From Nocardia abscessus (GTDB lineage Bacteria; Actinomycetota; Actinomycetes; Mycobacteriales; Mycobacteriaceae), in contig NZ_JADLQO010000030.1 in NCBI RefSeq assembly GCF_015477775.1, forward strand, positions 1 to 52,049: a stretch of DNA of 52,049 nucleotides, given 5' to 3'. The notes under the pieces were generated by a model. That model saw only the letters and a program-made list of their open reading frames with translations. It was not told the origin of the DNA and did no database searches. Each line of letters begins with the position of its first letter. The first letter of the stretch is position 1. The translations under genes were made by a program, and so were the position numbers. This document shows positions 41,729 to 49,633 of this stretch, piece by piece.

Positions 41729-42379
41729 ATGAAAACCTGCCCGGCGACGGTACCGCGGCGCGTACGGCGAGCGGCCCTCATCTCGATCATGACTCTCGGA
41801 ATTTTTTCGATAATGACGCCGACAGCCTCTGCCGAGGAGATCATCGAATATAGCGCCACGGATCCGTCCAGTTGGGAAATACTGACGGAATGCGAGAGCC
41901 ATGGCCTTAACTGTACATTCACTGTCGAAGGGGTCAGTGAGGTGCTCGAGACGCCAAGAGTGTCATTTAAGCAGGTGGGTTCATCGGCAAAAAATTGCAG
42001 CGCGGCCAGCCTGGTGCAGACCGTCGCATGGAGTGATGAGACGAGAGCTGCGTATACCTTTGGCGTGACCGTCGGCCCGAATGTGGCGAATATGGCCTTC
42101 GGAGCCTCATCCGAGACCGCACACACCGAAGGCGGAAGCACTCAGGTGACGGTGAACGAGGGGACCATTGCTTTCATCGAACGTGCGCAAATCATGAGGA
42201 TCTATTATGGGTACCTGGAGACTCCATATATGCAAACTTACCCCGACGGGCCTATTAACCAGAAGTATCGGATCCGCACTGGTATCTTCAAAGCTGTCCC
42301 GGATGGAACAGACGGTAAGGCTTCAACTATTCAAGCAACGACTCGCGAACTGAGTGATGAAGAATGGTCGACCTGTTAG
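41729..42379 (+). CDS. Secreted protein, possible beta-pore-forming (aerolysin/ETX-like) toxin
   Basis: About 216 residues from MKTCPATVPRRVRRAALISI; GGAGG lies 9 nt before this ATG (a second ATG at 41720 is less well spaced). Signal peptide ends near PTASAEE. Cysteines in LTECESHGLNCTF and KNCSAAS may form disulphides. The central alternating stretch (VQTVAWSDETRAAYTFGVTV, FGASSETAHTEGGSTQVTVN then EGTIAFIERAQIMRI) has the amphipathic Ser/Thr-rich hairpin pattern of aerolysin/ETX-type insertion regions. The DNA is visibly less GC-rich than its surroundings. Function is an inference; family not confirmed. Confidence 0.55.
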   Translation: MKTCPATVPRRVRRAALISIMTLGIFSIMTPTASAEEIIEYSATDPSSWEILTECESHGLNCTFTVEGVSEVLETPRVSFKQVGSSAKNCSAASLVQTVAWSDETRAAYTFGVTVGPNVANMAFGASSETAHTEGGSTQVTVNEGTIAFIERAQIMRIYYGYLETPYMQTYPDGPINQKYRIRTGIFKAVPDGTDGKASTIQATTRELSDEEWSTC

Positions 42380-42433
42380 CCCAACCAGTGACTTAAGGAT
42401 TTTACCTGATAGGTCTGCGGCCGAGGTGTGTGG

Positions 42434-42890
42434 ATGCCGAGACCTGGTCAGGTCAAGCCGGAAACGGATGAGCGATTGCCCGACCGCATCGCGGTCGGGC
42501 TGTCGACGCGGACGTTTCCGCCGGAGTTGGTGGATCGTGTGGCGGCCGATTGGGGCCGGGCGGGGCAGCAGACGTGTTTGTCACCGCGGGGGCGCTGGGC
42601 TCGTTCACGACCGCCGAACCGGTGCCGGCCCGTCAGCTGTTCGAGCATCTGGGTCCTGGTGATCTGTTGCTGGCCGATCGTGGTTCTACCGGTGTGCAAC
42701 TGTGGCGAGCAGCGTGCTCGGGCGGAGCGGATCTGTTGTGACGCATACGATCCCACCTCATCCTGCTGGCGGTCGAGGAGTTGCCCGACGGTTCGTATCT
42801 GTCGGAGATCGTAGAGGCGAAAGGTCACCGCAAACGTGCCGATCCGACGACTGTGCGGGTCATCGAATATACCCTCGAAGGACCGGGGTT
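42434..42890 (+). pseudogene. IS4-family transposase remnant, right flank of the lectin cassette
   Basis: Begins MPRPGQVKPETDERLPDRIA, the typical IS4 transposase N-terminus, continuing to FPPELVDRVAADWG, then jumps by deletion to GALGSFTTAEPVPARQLFEH and GDLLLADRG of the DDE domain. TGA at 42739-42741 replaces a conserved Trp (ADLL-stop-RIRSHLIL), and the frame continues as VEELPDGSYLSEIVEAKGHR before ending near 42890 in unrelated sequence. Dead element with a large internal deletion. Confidence 0.7.
42581..42616 (+). repeat. 36-nt direct repeat, right copy
   Basis: TCACCGCGGGGGCGCTGGGC continuing TCGTTCACGACCGCCG; one mismatch to 40661-40696. Lies at the internal deletion joint of the IS4 remnant, which suggests this sequence took part in the rearrangement that brought in or enclosed the lectin/toxin-like pair. 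Confidence 0.75.
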
Positions 42891-42949
42891 CCCGGCATTC
42901 GACATGTTCTGACATTTCGGCTTACCAGCACCCGGATCAGGAGCCAACA

Positions 42950-43267
42950 CGCGGTTGTTCGGCTCGTTGGTCGTCGCCGGCCACGACAGCCACGGCAGCT
43001 TGCCATGCACCGGTTGCGTCGGCACCGGATTCAGCTACGCGGCCCGCCGGACACTGCGCAAACGCCCTGGACCAGATTACCCGCGAGACCAGCCCACTCG
43101 ATGCGCGGGCACCCGCCGCGGTCGAGCGCTGGGCCCGGTGGGTGGATCCGGTTTTCGTCGCCGACGTCGAATATCGTGAAATGACCGCCGAGGGCATCTT
43201 GCGGCATCCGAGTTTCCGGGGAATCCGCACCGACCGCTCACCGGAGGACGTCGGTTGGCCCGGATGA
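42950..43267 (+). pseudogene. ATP-dependent DNA ligase relic, frameshifted C-terminal end
   Basis: LFGSLVVAGHDSHGSLP and CVGTGFSYAARRTLR are read in one frame. Near 43055 the match moves to another frame: LDQITRETSPLDA, RWVDPVFVADVEYREM, LRHPSFRGIRTDR, ending at the TGA at 43265-43267. It is the OB-fold end of a LigC/LigD-type ligase, closest among the relics to the one at 3486-3740. It abuts the truncated IS4 remnant and overlaps the 3' end of the TnpC-like gene on the other strand. Confidence 0.65.
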
Positions 43268-43666
43268 GTCCACCCGCCGCGGCGGCAGCAGCACCAGTTT
43301 GCTGGCTTTGGTTTCGTGGGTGAGCTCGGTGATGACCGCGCAGAGGGTTTTGATCTGGTCGAGGTGTTCGCGTTCGCGGTCTTCGAGTTCGCGTATCCGA
43401 TCATGTGCGTCAGTGGGTTGCTGTTGCAGGGCAACGGCGTTCGCGAACGCCGGCGCGTAGCCGGTTTTGGCTTTGAACTCGGCGACGAGCTCGGGGTGGT
43501 GTTCGTAGAGCCGTTGCCGAGACAGCGCGGCCTCGGTGGCGAGGGTGGAGATGGTGAGGGTGCCGTTGCTGCGGTGCGGTGCGCCGGTCAGCAGGCGCTC
43601 GGCGGCGTCGCGGATGCGTCGACGCTCGTCTGTCAGCTGGGCAGAGCGGCTGGCGGGGCGAGACAA
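43238..43666 (-). CDS. TnpC-like accessory protein of the recombinase cluster
   Basis: A 142-residue protein with an HTH-like N-half (IRDAAERLLTGAPHRSNGTL, LATEAALSRQRLYEHHPEL) and a C-terminal coiled coil (DRIRELEDREREHLDQIKTL). This plan matches the small third gene (TnpC/DUF6262 type) that accompanies Tn554-like tyrosine recombinases and influences orientation or efficiency of transposition. TTG start, 16 bp after the stop of the 701-residue recombinase, same strand. The 3' end overlaps a ligase relic. Confidence 0.6.
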   Translation of the reverse strand: MSRPASRSAQLTDERRRIRDAAERLLTGAPHRSNGTLTISTLATEAALSRQRLYEHHPELVAEFKAKTGYAPAFANAVALQQQPTDAHDRIRELEDREREHLDQIKTLCAVITELTHETKASKLVLLPPRRVDSSGPTDVLR

Positions 43667-43681
43667 GGGGCAGGGTCCTGT

Positions 43682-45787
43682 CTAGGGTCGGCTGGATTCG
43701 TGTGTGGCGATCGCCTTTTCGTGCTCAGCGAGGCGCTCGGCGATGCGGCGATACAGCGGCATCGGCAGGCCGGGGTGGGTGAGGTCGGTGGCGAGGACGT
43801 TGACGTGGCGGCGCAGCTGGGTGATGTCGCGGTCGGTGTAGGCGATGTTGGAGCAGCTCAGGCGGCACCGTGGCCAGACCGGGTCACCCGTATCAGCGGT
43901 GATGTCGCTGTGGCAGGCCGCGGTTTCGGGCCGGAACACGCATGTCAGTAATGCTCCGTGATGAATCTGGAGGTCGGGGTTGGCCAATGCGGCACTGGCT
44001 TGGGCACCGGTGGTGATGGTGACGCCGTGGAAGTGGTGGGCATCTGCGATCCGGTGGCGATAACGGGCGGCGGCTGGACCGGAGATGTGCTCGCCGTGGG
44101 CCAGTCGTTGGTGGTCGTCGTGGAGTTGCTCGGTGCGCAGCAGGAACTGCTCGAAGGTGATTTCGTCGAGGAACCCGGCGTCGGCTTGACCGGCGTAGCC
44201 GTGAGTCATGCCGGTGTAGAGGTGTCCGTACTGAGTGGCTGCGGCGATGGTGCCGCCCGGGCGGCGCACGATGTGCCAGGCCAGGGTGCGCCGCAACCGG
44301 CCGCCGGTGGCGGGGCCGTGCTCGTCGTCGCGGATGCGCGGATGGCCGATGGTGTCGGCGAGGGTGGTGTTGAACCAGATGACGAAGTCGCGCAGGTCGT
44401 CGTTGATCTGTCCCTTGGTGCGGGTTCTGGTGGATTCGATCCAGTCGAGGGTTCCGAATTTCCCGAAGGGAAACAACGTCGCGGAGGGTGCGAGGTCTTG
44501 CAAGACCGAGATGGCGTGAGCCCCATGCCCGTTGATGACCCAGGGAACGGTGGCCGGGGTTCGCTGCGCGCGCTCAGAGGTGGTTTTGAGCTGGCGCCCC
44601 GACAGGAAGATCATGCCGAGTTTCTCATCGCGGGTGACGCATCCGCGTCGCAGGTTGAGTACCTCCCCGACCCGCATTCCAGACAGATAGGCGATGACCA
44701 GGTAGCAGGCGGTAGTGACGTGACGAATCAGCGTACGCGGTTCGGGTGCCTCGATCGGCTGATGCCGCCACGGTTTGCCCTCGACCTTGGTGAAACCGGT
44801 GACGCGTAGCAGCCCGGGCTCAACCGGGAGTCCGCTGCCGGCGATCGCTGCCGCGCCGCATTTGCGTTGCAGCTGTTGATACCCCAGCTGGCCGGCATGC
44901 GCTAAACCCAGTAAGTCGACGACTGTGCAGCCGCTCTCTTCGCGGCCCGGTAGCGGGAATCCTGCGGCGGCGAAGACCGGCAGGATGCGTTCGAGTCGCT
45001 GTTGGGTGGATCGCCAGCCATGCGGGGAACGAGGGTCCTGTGTCTGCAGATCCTCGGTGGCGCGAACGGCAAGGGTGCGCATGGCGACCAGGCGCCGCGC
45101 TGCGGGCACGATGTCGGCAGCGATGATCTCGGTGACCAGCAACGTCGCTGAGAGCAGTGTGCCCATCACGTCGGGGTGGATGCGGGGTGTGCGGTTGCCG
45201 ACGCGGCGCGGGTCCGGGTCGTCGGCCAGCTCCGCCGCGCTGGCACCGCCCCAGATCACCGGCACGGTGATCCGGGCGAATTCGGGCAGCCAGTCGGCAT
45301 ACAGGTGCAGGCGCTGGACGGTCAGCAGCCTGGCGCGCTGGTGGGAGGAGGTGATGGTCTGGCTGAGGGTATAGGCGTAGTAGGAATTCAGATCGGACTC
45401 GGTGATTGCGGTCAGAGCGGCGATCCCGCGGTTGTGCAGCCATCGCAGAAAGATCCGAAGGTGCCGCAGATCCGTCCAGATCGAGGGAATTGTCAGCACC
45501 CGCGACCGGGAGGTCGATATCCGTGGTGCGTCCTCGACGATATTGAGCAGGGCGAAGACATAGAACTTGCAGGCCAGCCGCAACGATTCCGGGTACGTGC
45601 CCCAGTGGATGATTTCGTTGGAATGATGGCGGTCGGGCAACGCCGGGAACAGGTCCCATGCCGGATCCGCGAATCGGGACAACACCGCGGTCGGGTCATA
45701 GATGGGGCGCCGAGCCAGCACCGGGGTTTCCGCGGTGACCAGCAGATCGCCGATGACGACCTCGGCGCCAGGGTGGGGATTGGTCAT
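43682..45787 (-). CDS. Large tyrosine recombinase, third of the trio (TnpB-like)
   Basis: A 701-residue phage-integrase-fold protein. Core-binding region around IFLRWLHNRGIAALTAITES. Catalytic Arg I in YLSGMRVGEVLNLRRGC, second box GGRLRRTLAWHIVRRPGG, later QYGHLYTGMTHGYAG with the candidate nucleophilic tyrosine. A C-terminal Cys-containing region (CVFRPETAACHSD, CRLSCSNIAYTDRDI) may bind metal. Start overlaps the preceding recombinase by 4 bp. Such overlapping trios with a TnpC-like gene act together in site-specific transposition (Tn554, RIT elements). Confidence 0.8.
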   Translation of the reverse strand: MTNPHPGAEVVIGDLLVTAETPVLARRPIYDPTAVLSRFADPAWDLFPALPDRHHSNEIIHWGTYPESLRLACKFYVFALLNIVEDAPRISTSRSRVLTIPSIWTDLRHLRIFLRWLHNRGIAALTAITESDLNSYYAYTLSQTITSSHQRARLLTVQRLHLYADWLPEFARITVPVIWGGASAAELADDPDPRRVGNRTPRIHPDVMGTLLSATLLVTEIIAADIVPAARRLVAMRTLAVRATEDLQTQDPRSPHGWRSTQQRLERILPVFAAAGFPLPGREESGCTVVDLLGLAHAGQLGYQQLQRKCGAAAIAGSGLPVEPGLLRVTGFTKVEGKPWRHQPIEAPEPRTLIRHVTTACYLVIAYLSGMRVGEVLNLRRGCVTRDEKLGMIFLSGRQLKTTSERAQRTPATVPWVINGHGAHAISVLQDLAPSATLFPFGKFGTLDWIESTRTRTKGQINDDLRDFVIWFNTTLADTIGHPRIRDDEHGPATGGRLRRTLAWHIVRRPGGTIAAATQYGHLYTGMTHGYAGQADAGFLDEITFEQFLLRTEQLHDDHQRLAHGEHISGPAAARYRHRIADAHHFHGVTITTGAQASAALANPDLQIHHGALLTCVFRPETAACHSDITADTGDPVWPRCRLSCSNIAYTDRDITQLRRHVNVLATDLTHPGLPMPLYRRIAERLAEHEKAIATHESSRP

Positions 45788-47556
45788 AACGAGTCGAGGT
45801 CTCCTGCCAGCAAGCGGACTGCCATGGTGCGGTGGGTGTCGGTGATCTGGGCTTGGGCGTGGTCGCGTTGCGCGGGCTCGAATTCGGCGATGATCTGTTC
45901 GAGCTGCGCGACCCGTCCGGCGAATTCGCCAACCCAGCGGGCTATCGGCATTGCGGCCCGCGCGGCCGCCAACTGGTCGAGCACCGCCAGCTGGAAGGGC
46001 AGATGCCGCGGGAACGCCCGTGCGTTCGAGCAGTCCAGGCAGGTCAGAAACGTTTGGCGACAGCGATTTCCGCCGTCGTGTGGGGAATGTTCGTAATCCA
46101 CGCAGGCGCCCACGACCGTGTCCGGGGCATCGATGGCGGGGCTGGTGTGCACCTGGATGCGGCGGCGGGCGAGTGCGTCGGTGACCTGAGCGTCGAGTGC
46201 TTCACGGATGATCTGGTAGCCCTCTTCGGTGACGGTGTGCATGTTGCGCAGGTATCGGCGCAGCGTGGCCGGGGTGTGGGCGACCGGTCGCCGGTGTCGC
46301 TCCAGGTGTGTTTTGCGTAGCCGGCTCAACCCGAGGCCGCGGATCACCTCGTCGCGGTGAGGATCACCGGTGAGCAGGTCGCTGACCCACAGCGCGCGGC
46401 TGGAGTTGTTGATGCCGGGCGAGCGGTCGCTGAGACCGGTTTCGGCACTGGCGTTGTAGAACGCGAACGCGAACTCGGTTCTCATCATCGCCCGCGCGGA
46501 TGCGGTCAATTCGACCAGCAGCATGAACACCCCGAAAGGGGTGGTCAGCGATGTGCGCAGCACCTGCTGCGGCCGCTGATCCTCCGCCAGCGGATGCAGT
46601 TCGCTGCGCAGATCCGTCAGCGCCACGGTCATCGCTGCCCGCGGACCGCGCCGATACTTGATCGCATCGACGAACACGATCCCCGGCTCATCCGGAGCTG
46701 AAGCTCGCGTGCGCGGGACTGGCAACTCGAAGACCGTCGAGGGATTCAACCCCGTCAAACCGACCAGCAGCGCACCGAACGCCCACACCTCCCCGGGCTC
46801 GAGGTGCACCAGCGACTTCAGCGGCCGCTCCGCCGCCCAGCCGGCGATCAGGACCGTCGGAGAGTCGAACCCGCTTGTGGTCGCCTTCGGCAGCTCACCG
46901 ACGCGCAGGTAGTAATCCAGCACCGCACCCAGACAGCGATCCGGATCCAAACGGTGGCGTGTATCGAACTGCCCGGCCCGGAAGTTCTCCACCAACTGCC
47001 GGTGGGCCAGGATGCGGTCGCGGGCCGGCCGAATGATCCGGCGCAGCGCGACGGTGATCCACCGCCACTCCTGCTCGGTGTACGGCTGGGCGCCGCCCTG
47101 ATGAGGTCGACCATTCATGTGCCGGGAAATCTCGCGCACGACCTCCACCCGCACAGTCGGGCAGTAGCCCAGTATAGTCCGCAGCTGCGACACCGGCCGG
47201 TCCCCATTGGGCGAGCGCATCGCGTTGAGCATCATCCGGGCATCAGCGATGCTGAGCTCGGCCAGCACGGTCATGGTGGGGCGGTTCTCGGCCAGCCAGA
47301 GCGTCGCTTTGCGGATCACTGTCCATACGCTGTTCGCCGATCCCAGCCGCCGCCGCGGCCCCAATGGGCCAATCGTCTCTGCGAACGCCGCAGCGAACTC
47401 TTCCCGAATCTCCACCTGGCCCGGTAGAACCGAGAAGTCGAAGGTCCTGCGCTGGCGGCCGTCCTCACTGACGAACTCCACCACCAAGCCACGCTGCCGC
47501 GGCGGTGGTCGCCACCCCCGCGGCGGCAGACCCGCCGCGTGTCCTTTGCCGCTCAC
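45784..47556 (-). CDS. Large tyrosine recombinase, second of the trio (TnpB-like)
   Basis: A 590-residue protein. N-terminal region RRTFDFSVLPGQVEIREEFA, catalytic-domain landmarks LVGLTGLNPSTVFELPVPR, RLRKTHLERHRRPVAHTPAT and LRRYLRNMHTV with the candidate tyrosine. A Cys/His cluster (CVDYEHSPHDGGNRCRQTFL, TCLDCSNARAF) follows, as in TnpB-type recombinases. The first Arg of the catalytic set is not in a canonical context. Overlaps both neighbours by 4 bp (ATGA), so the three are co-translated. Confidence 0.75.
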   Translation of the reverse strand: MSGKGHAAGLPPRGWRPPPRQRGLVVEFVSEDGRQRRTFDFSVLPGQVEIREEFAAAFAETIGPLGPRRRLGSANSVWTVIRKATLWLAENRPTMTVLAELSIADARMMLNAMRSPNGDRPVSQLRTILGYCPTVRVEVVREISRHMNGRPHQGGAQPYTEQEWRWITVALRRIIRPARDRILAHRQLVENFRAGQFDTRHRLDPDRCLGAVLDYYLRVGELPKATTSGFDSPTVLIAGWAAERPLKSLVHLEPGEVWAFGALLVGLTGLNPSTVFELPVPRTRASAPDEPGIVFVDAIKYRRGPRAAMTVALTDLRSELHPLAEDQRPQQVLRTSLTTPFGVFMLLVELTASARAMMRTEFAFAFYNASAETGLSDRSPGINNSSRALWVSDLLTGDPHRDEVIRGLGLSRLRKTHLERHRRPVAHTPATLRRYLRNMHTVTEEGYQIIREALDAQVTDALARRRIQVHTSPAIDAPDTVVGACVDYEHSPHDGGNRCRQTFLTCLDCSNARAFPRHLPFQLAVLDQLAAARAAMPIARWVGEFAGRVAQLEQIIAEFEPAQRDHAQAQITDTHRTMAVRLLAGDLDSL

Positions 47557-48839
47557 GCGTTCATTCCGGTCAGCACCCGCGGCTGCCCCACCGTCAAGGC
47601 GTCGACCAGACGCTCCAAGGCGCGGCGGTCATCGGCCTCCATCAACCCCATCAGCGCCTCGACCTCCAAGGCCTTGAACGGTTCGAGATACACCTCGCGG
47701 GTGACCTCGGCGCTGCTGTGCCCCAACAGCGTCGCCATCAAATACCAGACATCACCCAGCTGATTGCGGAAGTCGCGCTGCTCCTCTTTGCTCAGCAAGT
47801 CGGTGCGATGCCAGGCCACGAACGTGGCAATGCAATACCAGCGCAGCGCAAACGAATGCCGCAGCATATGAGGGCGACACCACAACCGCGGCGCCCCACC
47901 CGCAGCGCCCATCGCCCGCGACACCCGGGTATTGGCGCGGTCGAATGTCTTGTACCAGGCATGCTTCGGCCGCGGTATGCCGTCGTAGTTCAACCACAAC
48001 CACACCGGCTCCAGCCCTCGATCCCCCTCACGGAACAACCTCATCCGCAACCGCGGCGCCATCGCGTCCAGACGAATATCACGCAAACGACCGAGATCAT
48101 CAACGACCCGGATCACCCCACTGTTGCGGACTTCCCGAAGCAACCACCGGCCCGCGACGCTGTCGTAGCGGCCTGCTGCCTGCGCACGCGCGATCGACGC
48201 ACTGCGGCCGCCGTCCTCGACATAGAACCTCACCAGCTGCGCCACCCGACGCCGCATCCAAAACGGCCGACCCAGCGATCCCTTCGCGCACGCCGCCGAC
48301 AACTGCCCCCGGAACAACCCCTCCTGATGCGGTGACGGCAACTCGATGGTCAACTGGCTCGACCACTCACCGAGACGTAACCCAGTGCCGAACAGTCCCT
48401 CGACGAAGGCAACATCACGGTCCTCGGTACGCCCTCGCCACGCCTCGACCGGCAGCCCATCAAGCGTGAAGCCCCGCAATCCGACATTGCGCCACAACCG
48501 AAACGCCTCGGGCGTCAACCACTTCACATCGGCACGGCGGATCGCTGCAGGCGTGCCCTCGAGCACTTCCCGGGCTGCCCTGCCATCGATTCCGCGCACA
48601 ATCGCGCGAACCCGAACGGGGTTCTCCACCCGTCCGTGCCGCGCCGCCCACTCGTAGAACCGGCGGATCGCCGCGCGATCGACCTGGAAGGAACTCGGCA
48701 TCACCGCGTCCGGGTTCTCCTCCGCCGACAACCGCCACTGCTTGAACATCGCAAGCTCATCACGCCCGACCTCCTCCCACCGGACGCCGATTACGTGTAG
48801 GAAGTCCAGCCATACCTTCATGCGCCGGGTTCGGCGCAT
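47553..48839 (-). CDS. Tyrosine recombinase, first of the trio (TnpA-like), N-terminally truncated
   Basis: About 428 residues from MRRTRRMKVWLDFLHVIGVR. The catalytic set is complete: GTGLRLGEWSSQL (Arg I), CRPHMLRHSFALRWY (HxxRH), LLGHSSAEVTREVYLEPF (H, Tyr). The core-binding domain begins abruptly at KVWLDFLHVIG; relatives normally have about 60 more residues before this, and here the upstream sequence switches to a fragment of a different integrase. Starts at 48839 or 48821 are therefore probably not native, and the protein may be inactive or poorly expressed. Confidence 0.75.
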   Translation of the reverse strand: MRRTRRMKVWLDFLHVIGVRWEEVGRDELAMFKQWRLSAEENPDAVMPSSFQVDRAAIRRFYEWAARHGRVENPVRVRAIVRGIDGRAAREVLEGTPAAIRRADVKWLTPEAFRLWRNVGLRGFTLDGLPVEAWRGRTEDRDVAFVEGLFGTGLRLGEWSSQLTIELPSPHQEGLFRGQLSAACAKGSLGRPFWMRRRVAQLVRFYVEDGGRSASIARAQAAGRYDSVAGRWLLREVRNSGVIRVVDDLGRLRDIRLDAMAPRLRMRLFREGDRGLEPVWLWLNYDGIPRPKHAWYKTFDRANTRVSRAMGAAGGAPRLWCRPHMLRHSFALRWYCIATFVAWHRTDLLSKEEQRDFRNQLGDVWYLMATLLGHSSAEVTREVYLEPFKALEVEALMGLMEADDRRALERLVDALTVGQPRVLTGMNA

Positions 48840-48842
48840 TTG

Positions 48843-49085
48843 ATGTGATCTGCCATTCGGCGAACGGGCGCACGATGCGCTGCTGGGATGTCGGCAGGGT
48901 GGTGATGATGCGTTCGGCCCACAACTGCAGTTGGGCCAGGTCCTCGTTGCGGCGGTCGAGAAGCCCTGCCGAGACGAGGATTTCGCGGATGTGGCGTGTC
49001 GCGGTGCCTTGTGGGAGGGTGTCGAGCGCGTCGTGGGTGATGTCGGTCTTCTGCGCGAGGAGTTGGGCTGCGCCGCTGCCTGACC
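48843..49085 (-). pseudogene. Integrase gene fragment, N-terminal part (inverted)
   Basis: Minus-strand frame reading AAQLLAQKTDITHDALDTLP, GTATRHIREILVSAGLLDRR, LQLWAERIITTLPTSQQ and VRPFAEWQI: the N-terminal region of a tyrosine-integrase family common in actinomycetes. Its C-terminal part lies on the opposite strand starting at the same point (49068-49568), so the gene has been split by an inversion, and the middle third is gone. Confidence 0.6.
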
Positions 49086-49568
49086 GACGACACCCTGCCA
49101 CTGGAAGTCCGCATCGCCGGAGCCTTGGTCCGGCTCTACGGGATGCCGCTGGCCTCCATCGTCGAACTCACCACCGACCGGTTCACCCACGACGAGACAG
49201 ACGCCTACCTCCTGTTCGACACGCACCCCATCCTGCTTCCACCGACACTGGCCCGGCTCATCGAACAGATGATCAACCGCGGCGGCACCGAATCACTCAT
49301 CCGCACCCTCACCGGCGACCACCCGAACTACCTGTTCCCCGGACGACCACCAACCCGGCCACGCAACCCCTACGGACTGCAACGCGTCCTCACCCGCCAC
49401 GGACTGCCGCTCCTCGCCGCCCGCAACACCGCCATGATCACCACCGTCGCCGACATCCCGGCCACCGTGGTCAGCGACCTGCTCGGAATCAGCCCCGCCA
49501 CCGCCGAACGATGGTCCCGATACGCACAGAACGATTGGGCCCAATACTTGGCTCACACACGAAGCTGA
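49068..49568 (+). pseudogene. Integrase gene fragment, C-terminal part
   Basis: Open frame LRRCLTDDTLPLEVRIAGAL, VRLYGMPLASIVELTTDRFT, HPILLPPTLARLIEQ, YLFPGRPPTRPRNPYG and a final NTAMITTVADIPATVVSDLL, WSRYAQNDWAQYLAH. It is the C-terminal half of the same integrase family as the fragment on the other strand. No ribosome-binding site at the first ATG (49125). Whether a short product is made is unknown. Confidence 0.6.
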
Positions 49569-49633
49569 CTGAGACCGCACGCTTGCTAGCGTAACGGCGA
49601 CAAGGCATTTCGAGGTGAAGTTATGGGGGCGCG

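Noticed and set aside
47505..48335. 276-codon plus-strand frame opposite the TnpA-like recombinase
   Set aside because: Pro/Arg/His/Gln-rich shadow; the minus strand shows the full recombinase catalytic set.
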